This document shows, piece after piece, positions 22,858 through 32,157 of a DNA stretch of 64,000 nt; positions within the stretch are counted from its first letter, which is position 1, and every line of letters begins with the position of its first letter. The translations under genes were made by a program, and so were the position numbers. The notes under the pieces are model-generated. The model had not been told where the DNA came from and did no database searches. It saw nothing but the letters and a program-made list of their open reading frames with translations. Location of the stretch: NCBI GenBank assembly GCA_021399435.1, contig JAJTUP010000091.1, positions 1 through 64,000 on the forward strand. Direction: 5' to 3'. The DNA is from Diaporthe sp. PMI_573 (lineage: Eukaryota; Ascomycota; Sordariomycetes; Diaporthales; Diaporthaceae).

Positions 22858-24540
22858 TTAGAAATGTACTATTATACACTCAGAATCTAACTGACTAGAC
22901 TCTTCTATATCTTTCTGACAAGTTGTTGCATAATGCCCAGTCTTGCCGCAGTTGCCACATCGTCGTTTGCTCGGTCCGCCGCGGACCGCCTCCTCTACGC
23001 TACCACCGATTTCACCAGCTGGCCGCTTCCCCTTCTGTTTTTCCTCGATTATCGCCTGGGAATCCTCAATACTAAGTGCCCCTCCAAGCTGTACCCGACT
23101 TCTTTTAGCTCTCCGGCGCTTGGCAAGCCCAATATTAGCCTTCTCAAGGGTACGGACCCGATCATTCAAAAGAGTGATCTGATGCGCCATTGCTTGTGCA
23201 CCCTTGGTGAACTTTTCAACTGCCTGGATAATTGGTGTAGGGGAGCTGCCCTGATGGGCTGAGATCTTGCCCTTGATAAAACTTGATTGCTGGACAGTCT
23301 GGTGGGCATTGGAGGGTGTTTGTGATTCCCATTTCGATGGTGACACAGGGAGGGATTGTACTGGAGTTTGTAGGCGGACATCCAGCTTGGAAATGACAGA
23401 ATCTGGGTTCCATGGAGAAATACCAGCCCCTCTGAACCCAGCTTTCATGTTTTCTTCCGTAAAGACCTTGTCGTGGGCTGCCTTAAACGCAATGAAGAAC
23501 TCGGACTTGGTGATGTGGTTGATCGAGGCCCGGATGAAGAGGTTGATCTCATCGCCGTATGCACGCTTCAATAGCGAAAATAATGCAACGTCCAATGGCT
23601 GGAGTAGATGAGATGAATGTGGTGGCATGCTAATAGGGATAATGTTGTTTTCCTTGCAGTACTGCTCGAACTCTGCTGATACATGGCTTTCATGTCCATC
23701 CAGGATAAGCATCCGGTATTTGCCCTTGGTCTGCTTAACTGTATGCTTGTTGAAGTGCCGAATCCATTCTAGACCAGTCTCGTTATCTGTCCACCCATTT
23801 GGAGTAGGCTTGATCATCCAGCTTGGTGGGAAGCCAGACTCCGTTGTCCAGTTGGCGAGGTGGTAGGCGCCCTGGACGATCACGAACGGCGGGATACACC
23901 AGCCCTTCGCATTGATACATTCAATAGCTGTTGCCCATTCCCGGTTTCCAGGTTGAATAGATTTAGCTTTTCCATGTCGATCAGAACGTGTAACAACCAA
24001 TGTTGCAGTTATCACGCCCATCATGAAGCCAGTCTCGTCGAAGTTATACAGGTCGTCATCTGTGATCCCATACTTGGCCATCATGTTGCGGAGTAGCCGG
24101 AACCAGTTCCCAATGACCTCTGGATCTTCGCAGAGGGCCCTCTGGTAGTCATAAGGCCGATTAAACCTAGTCTTCAAGGTAGGTTGTGTATCCACAAAGC
24201 GTCGAGCCCAGTGCTTGCCCACAGGCTTGCCATCACGCGATGCTAGTAAGAGGTTGGCCATATCTTCCACACCAGAAAGTCGTAGTGGGAATCCGCGGAC
24301 ATCTTGATCAATGATATATCGAATAAGCGTTTGCTCTTCGATTGGGTCAAGTTTATGGTCGTTGACGCGTAATTCTTCGCGACGTGGTCGGTTATTCATC
24401 CTGTCTAACAATGTACTGCGGGGGATGTTGAAGATTTGTGCAGCTTGACGTGCGCTTAAGGGTTTTTTTTTGTTTTTTTTAGAGTTCTCGATTGCCTGAA
24501 CTGCTAGTTGGACTTTCTCTTCTTTAGAGTAGATTGGCAT
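22858..24540 (-). CDS. pogo/Fot1-family transposase with C-terminal zinc knuckle
   Basis: A 560-aa intact frame starting ATG at 24540. Residues 5-55 form a psq-type helix-turn-helix (SARQAAQIFNIPRSTLLDRM) and 60-125 the CENP-B-like DNA-binding part (GKHWARRFVDTQP). The DDE_1 catalytic core has NFDETG (Asp168), LILDGHESHVS (Asp281) and LLQPLDVALF (Asp317), so all three acidic residues are present. A coiled segment (ITLLNDRVRTLEKAN) follows, then a basic patch (KRRRAKRSR) and a CCHC zinc knuckle (CGNCGKTGHYATTC). The enzyme cuts and pastes the element at TA sites. An oligo-A tract gives the KKNKKK run. No stop or frameshift is present, so it is likely autonomous. Confidence 0.95.
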   Translation of the reverse strand: MPIYSKEEKVQLAVQAIENSKKNKKKPLSARQAAQIFNIPRSTLLDRMNNRPRREELRVNDHKLDPIEEQTLIRYIIDQDVRGFPLRLSGVEDMANLLLASRDGKPVGKHWARRFVDTQPTLKTRFNRPYDYQRALCEDPEVIGNWFRLLRNMMAKYGITDDDLYNFDETGFMMGVITATLVVTRSDRHGKAKSIQPGNREWATAIECINAKGWCIPPFVIVQGAYHLANWTTESGFPPSWMIKPTPNGWTDNETGLEWIRHFNKHTVKQTKGKYRMLILDGHESHVSAEFEQYCKENNIIPISMPPHSSHLLQPLDVALFSLLKRAYGDEINLFIRASINHITKSEFFIAFKAAHDKVFTEENMKAGFRGAGISPWNPDSVISKLDVRLQTPVQSLPVSPSKWESQTPSNAHQTVQQSSFIKGKISAHQGSSPTPIIQAVEKFTKGAQAMAHQITLLNDRVRTLEKANIGLAKRRRAKRSRVQLGGALSIEDSQAIIEEKQKGKRPAGEIGGSVEEAVRGGPSKRRCGNCGKTGHYATTCQKDIEESSQLDSECIIVHF

Positions 24541-24730
24541 TGTGGTTGTTGATTTCTAGCGTGTTGAATATTTAAGTAGGTAGAGTGATGCGAGATTGAC
24601 GCGAAAAATGGGGACGCGATCTGCACCAAAAACAAACCTGCCCACCAAAACTTTAAGTTTTCAGACTGGCACTGCAACCCCACCACAACTCTAAATTGAC
24701 TAACTTCATACAAAATAAGGAATTTGAAGC

Positions 24731-24860
24731 AGTTGGCACCAATTGGTGCTAACTTTTATTGATTCCTTTGCCCTAGGTGGGTGCTAGGGTCGACGAAAGT
24801 TGGTGGAGTTAGTAAAAGTGACCGGCTGGGTGATATGACCGGCTGGGTGATAAACCACGT
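24731..24860 (-). repeat. Right terminal inverted repeat of pogo element
   Basis: Inverse copy of 22536-22665 with no mismatch seen over 130 bp, followed by the TA target site. Confidence 0.95.
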
Positions 24861-24862
24861 TA

Positions 24863-26309
24863 TGCTTAATGGAAAAAACATGTGCGGAGAATTAGACCAG
24901 ATTCAAAGAACGGCAACAAAGTGTCAGGAACGCTGCGGCTGAAACACAAACCGCCAATGACGACGATGTTGAACAAATCGATGACGATGGCGAACAAATT
25001 GATGACAATGGTGAACAAATCGACGACTATCGCAACCAGTGCCACCGAAATGGACGCTCTGCCGATAGAGACTATACACAACATAGTGAGATTTTTACCT
25101 TCTCAGGATGCACTTACCTTCTGCTTGACTGTGTCGCCCAGTGGGCACTCCGCCACGGCAGATCGGCTATAAAGACTATGAACAGGTTGTACAGAGAAGT
25201 ATGCTGTGAGGTACAAAACAAGGGAGGTAGGGTTTTGAATATTAATAATGGCTAGGAGGCCTATCAATTTAGTCACAGATATTTGTGGTATTGTTAGGCA
25301 GCAGCTAATCGAAAACAACGTTTTATCATTTTAGAAGTATGACACCGAGATTTTACACCTTGTGGCGCTGCATATGTTTGTCCGTGCTCACTTCTAAGCC
25401 ATATACATCACAGCCCCAATCTTTATAAATATGTCGAGAGGTCAGGGGAAGATGCTGGGCAAAGATTGCTTGAGTGCAGATCAGGATCTGAACATTCCGT
25501 GCTATGTTACGATACCTAACTACATTGTGATTCCAGTGCGTCTAGCCACCCATCTTATAACCTGACCTGCCAATCCCTCATGGATCTCGATGCACGCTGG
25601 CCTGAGCGAGGCTCAGCCCTGACTTGGGCGCCGTATGGGCCTGAGCGGTGCTGCGGTGCCTTTCGCCGATACTACGGTGCCCCTCACCGGGCCTCCGACG
25701 GGCCCGAAGTGCTGCCTTCCAACAAAATACCGTACTTATAAGTCATCCCACAAAATACGACGTAGACCTCAGGTGAGTTGTCCAAACTGAGAGGAGTTTA
25801 CCTATAACTTACATGCCTAGGGCGAATACAGATGTTGCCTTGAATACCGCCCCGGTATTCGGGAGCTCGGCTGCGACTGTCGGGCCCCGTATATGCTGGC
25901 GCCGTTAACCGTTCCGAAGTCATGGTTCGACAGCTGCGCAGGAAAGACTGATCGAGGCCAATTTGCGGCGGAGGAATCGATTTATGCAGAGCTATAGCCA
26001 TTCGAAAGGCTTGCAATCCTCGCAGTCATTGCTGGTGTGCAGAATTGAGGAAAATACTGACGACAGGAGCCACGCGCGAAAGATGAAACAATCTGGAAAT
26101 AAAGCCACTGGAAAAATGCATGCAGGAAAGATGTCTAAAGCCAGAGTGCACGATGCACCCTCGATTCCAGATACTCTAGCATCAGCGCCTGAAGGCTCGG
26201 TATACCAACCTCAAGCCAGATCCGGCTGCTCCACGACGAGCTGCGACAGTCCTGACGTCCCTGACAGGCGCGGCCACATACCCCAAACCGCCCCAGAATC
26301 ACAGAAGAC
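24863..26309. other. Gene-poor stretch with F-box scrap and inverted repeat copy
   Basis: 25050-25172 starts like an F-box (DALPIETIHNIVRFLPSQDA) and then loses frame, so it is at most a scrap. Before it, 24965-25029 has 21-bp tandem repeats of the type AACAAATTGATGACAATGGTG. 25480-25724 is a 245-bp repeat described separately. No other gene is seen. Confidence 0.45.
25480..25724 (-). repeat. 245-bp repeat, copy 1 (inverted copy at 58587-58831)
   Basis: Matches the reverse complement of 58587-58831 with no difference noticed by eye; similarity ends sharply on both sides. On the other strand it begins TGTTGGAAGG, like many Copia LTRs, but the end is not a clear CA and no target duplication is visible. 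Confidence 0.85.
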
Positions 26310-27004
26310 ATGAAAATATTTAAGTGTCCCGGCTGCTTCCAAGCATTTCCAGTAGAAATTGCCCAAAGCAAGGAAAGATGGAAGTATGAGACATCAAATC
26401 CTTTTGGTCATCTTTATATTGAATCATAGTTCTGACGGTGGCTAGGAAACATCTGTCGGAAGACATATCTCCATATACATGTATCCTGGAGGACTGTCCC
26501 TCGCCGTTCACCCTATACATTACTCCGAAAGACTGGGAAGAGCATGTCAAGAACGAACACTCACCACGCTGGGAGTGTCCACTTTGTGAAAGTTCAACAA
26601 ACGTATTCAAAAGAATTGGTGCGTTCCTGCAGCACATCCAACATGATCATGCCGAAGTCGCCTCTGAAGAAATGACTGCTTTTCTTCTGTCCAGCTGCAC
26701 GACCATCACTATTGGCGTTACACGCTGCCCATTATGTGACTCATCTGGACCAGAGTCTAATCCTGAGTTCATTCAGCATGTGCTTAGGTGCATCCACGAC
26801 TTCTCTCTCAACTCTCTTCCTTGGTCGCTTCACGTTGAACCTTGTCGACCTACTATGGCATTTGACCTGGACTTTCTACGAAAGCAATGTGATGCAAACT
26901 GTTCTCACAGTGTCCTGGGAAGCAATTCAGCAGGAGAGTATTTCGGACACCGACTCGAGATGTTGTCCCTCGATACTACCGTGGCTATGGAGTATTCCCC
27001 ATGA
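26310..27004 (+). CDS. C2H2-type zinc-finger protein of the fungal acuF-like group
   Basis: Exon 1 (26310-26383) encodes KIFKCPGCFQAFP; a 62-bp intron (26384-26445, GTATGA, CTGAC branch, CTAG) joins in phase to exon 2 ending at 27004, 210 aa. The protein has successive Cys/His pairs: CPGC, YTCILEDCPSPF..H..H, ECPLCESS..F..H...H, RCPLCDSS..H..H, then FSLNSLPW. This is the multi-finger module found in fungal proteins that also carry ankyrin or NLR-like parts. Another open frame, to 27236, overlaps the end and has an acidic, protein-like tail (SIAALDRSSRSFGVHEEENL), so an unrecognised intron could replace the C-terminus. Function probably nucleic-acid or protein binding; not proven. Confidence 0.65.
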
Positions 27005-28277
27005 TCAGAGTGAATCTGCAGAGACGTCTCACAACGAGATGCTTTCCATGGACCCTTGTGGAATCGATTCTTTAGACGACTGTGTTCCACCAGACGTTTA
27101 TTTTCACGTCGAGTCCGAGGATGGCTCGATTGCGGCTCTGGACCGGAGCTCGAGGTCATTTGGAGTTCATGAGGAAGAAAACTTGGACTTTGATACAGAG
27201 AGTGATGGGTCATTTAATGACAGGAGTATGTATTGATAGATTTCACGCCGCACAGGAACCACCACCTCTGCGTGCGTCAGATCTCTAACGGTCAATCCTA
27301 ACTCAGATCCAGATCATCATCCGCCCCCTTAAACTGCATTTATCTGTATCTTTGTCATCTTATAACGAGACCCTAGGTTTGTATTACAGACGCCCTAATC
27401 ATTTACCCCCTCTTTGCGAATCGGCTCTAGAGGTCAACCGGCAGGTGTGCTAATAGATAACAAAGCCGCAAAAGACTTAGCCCATAATACACTATACCAT
27501 AACGAACAAAGCATATTAATATAATATACCACTATAGTCGAGACTCGATTCAGGAAGGACGAGTTAAACTAGACTATAGGGCCAACTGCAACTCGGTCTT
27601 CGCCACATCTGCCTCGCGATAATTGAGGATGTTTTCCAAGAGCGCGTTCACGTAATGCTCAACGACTCCCTCTTCGATATGTTCGACGAGCGGGGATTGG
27701 AAAATGAGGTCCATTATGTCTTTTCGTAGTTTCTCGTATGTGTTATCATAATCTTCTTCTTCGCATTCTAGACGAGAAGTCTTACTGGTCCCCGAACCTT
27801 TAGCGGCTTTTGATTTAGGTTTTACTAAGTTCCATGAACGTACCGACTGTGCTCGTGCGATGACTTTTTCCGGGGTGGGGAGATTTCTGGGCAAGAATCT
27901 GAGTCGGAGCTCCGTTCTGCCATGGTTTCGAATCCCATGACGGAGAAGATATGATCATGCGACAGCGATCAGCAAGGTGGGCGCAAGGTCAAGGCTTGAG
28001 GCAGATGACAGGAAATTGTGTAGAACAGTCCTTGAACAGAAAGAAGGCCTGATCTGGAGAAGGGTACAGTTAAGAGCATAAATAGCTTCCGCTTTTGCAT
28101 AATTATCCGCGTTTCTAAAAGTGGCCCACCTAGTGCTATTTTGTTTGATAAATACACTGTGCACATTTTATTGAATCCCCCCAAGCTGTCCGTGCGTACT
28201 TTATTGAAAGTAACCTGGCAAATGACTCGCACTGTAGGCGCGGGGACAAATATGATTGGCCAGGGGTGCCGTACTTA
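27005..28277. other. Gene-poor stretch
   Basis: A minus-strand region 27574-27925 may hold a small gene: an ATG at 27923 (MAERSSDSDSCPEISPPRKK) runs 32 codons, and the adjacent frame (KTSRLECEEEDYDNTYEKLR ... VEHYVNALLENILNYREADV) continues to 27574, but joining them needs a frameshift or an unusually short intron. Nothing else is supported. Confidence 0.4.
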
Positions 28278-28910
28278 CTAAAACTTCGGGGTACCCGCAG
28301 AAGCCGGTACTTTTCTTTCTAAGTTGGCCCATTGAGCCTGTTGCTCTTGATACCAATCCGAATCCCAATCATTGGGTGGAGTGTGACGATAGACCCTATT
28401 GGTTGGCAGCGTGTCCAGCCTGATGTTTTTGCCCTGATGAGGGGTGCCCATGAAGAAGATGCCCATTGTCGAGAGCTTTATTGATTTGGTGTTCTGCTGG
28501 GCCGCGTCTGAGTATATTAGAGCCTAGTAGGTCAGTGGTTCGGTTCTTCTTCAGGGATGGAAGCTACAAACCCTTTTTAGAATCGTCCCGCCAATGTTGT
28601 GGGCTATAAAGATGATCGGCCGTCGCATTGTCTAATTCTACTATATTAGATCCATTGTTCATTACTGCATCAGTGATCTAATCGCTACTCACATCTATGT
28701 CCTGCCACTCAAGGAGTAAATCTGACACCAAACTCCGTGCATGGTAATCATAGCTCACACGATGATCGGCGAAAGTTCCATAGTTATAGCTCCAGCAAAA
28801 GATTCGGGCACGTGGTATATCATCGCAAAGGAGATCCCGGAGATACAGAAGCACTATAGCAGATGCAATGGCCAGTGAGGTTCTGGCTGGTGAAGACCAG
28901 GTACGACAGG
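28278..28910 (-). pseudogene. Alpha/beta hydrolase domain remnant (NLR-associated lipase-like)
   Basis: Three exons can be read in phase: about 28910-28693 (YLRDLLCDDIPRARIFCWSY, then HARSLVSDLLLEWQD), an exon with RRPIIFIAHNIGGTILKR, and 28528-28278 with ALIYSDAAQQNTKSIKLSTM then GIFFMGTPHQG. Introns have GTGAGT and GTTTGT donors with CTGAC-type branches. The pattern is the hydrolase module found N-terminal to NACHT or ankyrin domains in fungi. The nucleophile motif normally reads AHSLGG; here the serine is asparagine (AHNIGG), so catalysis should be lost. No clear start is found and the frame ends soon after GTPHQG, so it is a fragment. The CK1 remnant lies immediately upstream on the same strand. 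Confidence 0.7.
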
Positions 28911-28924
28911 CTGTGATATGTCCA

Positions 28925-29320
28925 TTACGCCACGTCAGCTATCTTAAGCTTAAGCTCAGCCTCTGTGTCGGCCTTCAAGCCCTGCCAGGGCAGCGAGCCA
29001 CGCGCAAAATATATCAGCATATACCCAAGAGATTCCAAATCATCACCCCATGATTGTGCTGTTCTCAAAAGAAGTGAGTCATATGATAATAGCAGTGTAA
29101 ATCGGATGTATGTTACTCACCAAGACCGAGATGATTCCTTAAGCTAGCGTAACGAGCGGTACCGCCAACAGGAAGACCTGTGACCTCGCTATTGTCTTGT
29201 AAAGTCGATAGCGAACACCACGTTGCCCAGCTTCCCAGTTCCCATGAGGAAGTTTCCTGGTTTGATATCGCGATGTATGTAGGATTTAGAATGTACGGCT
29301 TTCAGCTCGGGTACCTCGAA
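28925..29320 (-). pseudogene. CK1-type protein kinase remnant
   Basis: The catalytic loop is present ([27 protein letters not shown]), then after a stop and one frame change VGGTARYASLRNHLGL, and across a GTGAGT...ACAG intron in correct phase [20 protein letters not shown] and [10 protein letters not shown], ending at TAA 28925-28927. These blocks are specific for the casein kinase 1 family. The glycine loop and most of the N-lobe are not recognisable, so the gene is truncated and broken. Confidence 0.75.
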
Positions 29321-29992
29321 AGGGATGTCACACGGGCCCAAAGGTGGCTGAGGGTAAGCGGCCAACCAAAAATGCAGCTATGGAAAGGGTCTGACACTGA
29401 TACCGCCCCTCTTATCCGGCTGCAGCTTCCAGGAATTGCGCAAACAGCTCATCTCACAGAATGCAAAGGAAGCTCTTGTCGGCACGATTTTGGATATAGC
29501 GCGTGGAGATTCGCTTCCCCGTCAAAAGCTCTAGTCGTCACGGGCGTGCAAGGCGACAGATTGAACATCACAGTCATACAGGTACAGATCTGGCTTGTTC
29601 CCGGTCTCAAGGAGCGACTCGCTCAAGCTCTAGGTCCTTAGATTGCTCCATCTGTCTAGCCGACTTTGGGAGAATTCGCACATACCATGCCCTATCACCA
29701 TTTCGGCTACCCCACCATTTCGGACAGCCAATTCTGCGCACCACCCGCATAAACCCACCACATTGACTTACACATATCTCGTCAACCACTGAGGTTATTC
29801 ACAAGCCGTCTGTAGACATATCTAGAGAATCGATTGGTGTTTACTCTAGTCCTAATTTGGCGTAGTCAATTCCCCCTCACCGCCCAATTCTGCCGAGTGT
29901 AGATTGCCCCGATATGCCGAATGCGGGGATTCACGAGAGAACTTTTCCTTCAGGCCTCGACACCCCGATACCCCCATACAGCCGTTTTGACG

Positions 29993-30701
29993 ATGGCGAA
30001 AGACTATACTGAAGATGACGTGCGTAATGCCGTCTTTGATTGTCACGATAATGGCCTCTCAGTGAACAAATCAGCTGAAAAGCACGGTGTACCTAAGTCT
30101 ACGCTCTCAGGTCGACTCTCTGGGAAGCACAATTCCAAGCAAGATCCCGAAGCCCTCCCTTCGAATACTCTACTCTCAAATGATCAGGAATTGCGTATCG
30201 TGAGATGGATTCAACGCCAAGAAAAGCTGGGGTTTGCCCCTAGTCAGAGTGCAGTCCGAGAGATTGTTTCCTCGCTGGCCAATATTCAAGCCGGCAAAGC
30301 CTGGGTTGGGCGCTCACGTGGGCGCTTTATTAAGCGACATATCCACAGCAAAATTGGGCGTAGGCAAGAGGCAGCCCGTTTTCATAAATTCACTCCCAAG
30401 GCAGTCAACTAGTATTTTGACATTCGAGAGAGCGAATACTCGTGGGTAAAGCCAAACCTCACCGTCAACGTCGATAAGGCCGGCTTGATGGCAGGTTTTG
30501 GTGGGTAATCTCAAGGATATACTTAGAAACACGTATACTGACTGTTTATATGTAGGTATCGATTCTCTAGTCGTAGGGATTTCAGAAACCAACAAGGCCA
30601 TGCTGAAAAGTGACCAGTTACGATGGTGGTCAACTATAATTGAGGCAATCACAGCTACCAGCGAAGCACTCTTCCTAATTGTAGTGGGCCTTGGCAGGTA
30701 G
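29993..30701 (+). pseudogene. 5' part of a pogo/Fot1 transposase with an intron
   Basis: ATG 29993 opens MAKDYTEDDVRNAVFDC, a psq helix-turn-helix (NKSAEKHGVPKSTLSGRLSG), and a CENP-B-like part (KAWVGRSRGRFIKRH, FHKFTPKAVN). A stop at 30410-30412 stands where this family has tryptophan (KAVNWYFD), so TGG has become TAG. After it YFDIRESEYSW and NVDKAGLMAGF continue; a 55-bp intron (30501-30555, GTGGGT, CTGAC, TAG) joins in phase to GIDSLVVGISETN. The frame ends at 30701 before the later catalytic residues. Confidence 0.8.
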
Positions 30702-30719
30702 TATCGTGATTCCTCTCTG

Positions 30720-30848
30720 TGTTCGGCTCGGCGTATTGATGGGGGTCGGGTATTTTCGATGAGCCCCTATGACCAATCATACGCAAAGTCGGTCAAACAC
30801 AACTTCACGCAGTTGCGTGAAGATTGACTGAAAGGGCGCAGCCGAACA
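30720..30848. repeat. Possible small MITE-like element
   Basis: Nine-base inverted ends TGTTCGGCT and AGCCGAACA bound 129 bp that contain a hairpin TTCACGCAGTTGCGTGAA. No target duplication is obvious, so the call is weak. Confidence 0.3.
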
Positions 30849-31161
30849 TTTCCATATATTAAGTACTGTGGAGATCTTAATTCTTCTCTTTCAATGATTT
30901 TGCAACATCGACAACAGCTCTTTCAATGTCGGGGTTTCCTGGTTTCCACCCATAGTCTTTTCACCCTTCGCCGATGTTTCTCTGCATAATTTGCGAACTT
31001 CGAATTGCTTCTAAACTGACGCACATCTTCTCTCGCAGGGCATTGCTGGCGACTCTAAATCACTCGCAGAGACTTCAGCAACAGCAATACCCAGGCGCGA
31101 GTTTGGGTACAGCGACAGTCAGATCTATTTAGACGCCGTATCTTCTCAAGGTCTGGACCAG

Positions 31162-32157
31162 ATGGCAAAGCATGTTGGTACGGATTTGCAAGAATTTCAG
31201 GATCTTTTTGAATGGGTATCCAAGATTGAGCCGGGAAACTTACCCGGCGAAGATATGAATCCTGAGAGCAGAGCGGACCGGGCACATCTATGCCAAGGCA
31301 AAAGTCCAGTAACAGCCGAAGAACATCTGGACACGCACGAAACGTATGATACCGGTTCCCTGAACCTCGACCCTCCCCACAGTTTTGCAGGAGTCGTGGA
31401 TGAATTGACGAGGACTGCCGTGGAGAGGTTCAACTCGGCGCATGTGAGCTCGTCGAGTAAGAGAGCTTTGGATCCAAACCCAGAGAAGTGTCGCAAGCGC
31501 TCTCGGCTCCATCCTTGCCAAGAAACGACAAGCGCTGCATCAATCTCTGATTCAGTGGACAGCGATGTTGTCCTCGTTGAGCACTCGATCAATTCGGCAC
31601 CGCGGATATGGCCATGCCCATTCTTCGTCAGAGATAGGGCATCCCATCTAAGCTGTTTGACGAGGCATTGTCTCCAGAGCATAGATGATGTGAGAGAGCA
31701 TTTGTGCTCGGTGCATTTGGAACCCATCTACTGTTCTGTCTGCTACGAGACTTTCCCGACAGTTAGAATTCGGGACACTCATATGCGGAGCCGGGGATGT
31801 CGCCATCGGCTACCCGTTATTTTTGACAGCCTCAGGGATTCGCAGGTACGAGAGCTCGAGAGGCAAAGATCGGCTGCGGATACGGTCCCGGATCTACAGG
31901 CAAGGCAATGGATTCAGATCTGGTCCGTTGTATTCTCTTGCACACAGCCGCCTCCGTCACCGTTCTCTTTCAGTCAAGGGGAGCTTGAGGTCTACAGGTT
32001 CCGTGACTTCTGGAAGCGACACGGAGAGGATATAATCGCCGACGTTTTAGCAAAGCACAGACTTCAGCAGTACGACATTAAAGATGAGGAAAGAAACTTG
32101 GAATTATTGTACCAGTTGGTAGCTGACCTTGCTGTGGACTGCATGTTGGTCACTTAG
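31162..32157 (+). CDS. C2H2-like zinc-finger protein, paralogue A
   Basis: From ATG 31162 the frame gives 331 aa; it is open further upstream to a good splice acceptor (CTGAC branch, CGCAG ending at 31038), so an unrecognised first exon is likely. A disordered N-terminal half is followed by a Cys/His-rich module: WPCPFFVRDRASHLSCLTRH, VREHLCSVHLEPIYCSVC, RIRDTHMRSRGCRHR, then a conserved helical region (RQWIQIWSVVFSC, FRDFWKRHGEDIIADVLAKH). The same order is found at 39382-40068. Fungi carry many such proteins, with unknown function, probably nuclear. Confidence 0.7.
   Translation: MAKHVGTDLQEFQDLFEWVSKIEPGNLPGEDMNPESRADRAHLCQGKSPVTAEEHLDTHETYDTGSLNLDPPHSFAGVVDELTRTAVERFNSAHVSSSSKRALDPNPEKCRKRSRLHPCQETTSAASISDSVDSDVVLVEHSINSAPRIWPCPFFVRDRASHLSCLTRHCLQSIDDVREHLCSVHLEPIYCSVCYETFPTVRIRDTHMRSRGCRHRLPVIFDSLRDSQVRELERQRSAADTVPDLQARQWIQIWSVVFSCTQPPPSPFSFSQGELEVYRFRDFWKRHGEDIIADVLAKHRLQQYDIKDEERNLELLYQLVADLAVDCMLVT

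Larger units (their letters stand above)
22536..24860 (-). mobile_element. Complete pogo/Fot1-type DNA transposon
   Basis: A 2325-bp element with terminal inverted repeats of 130 bp that are identical by eye (22536-22665 and 24731-24860), starting ACGTGGTTTATCACC. It is flanked by the TA dinucleotide on both sides (22534-22535, 24861-24862), the target of Tc1/mariner elements. It carries one long transposase gene on the minus strand. The lack of divergence between repeats and the open frame indicate a recent insertion. Confidence 0.95.

Noticed and set aside
27574..27923. A complete small gene on the minus strand
   Set aside because: The two plausible frames can only be joined by a frameshift or a 19-bp intron, too short to accept.
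27915..27945. tRNA-like TTCGAATCC motif
   Set aside because: No acceptor stem, D arm or anticodon arm can be folded around it; no tRNA or rRNA gene was found in the window.
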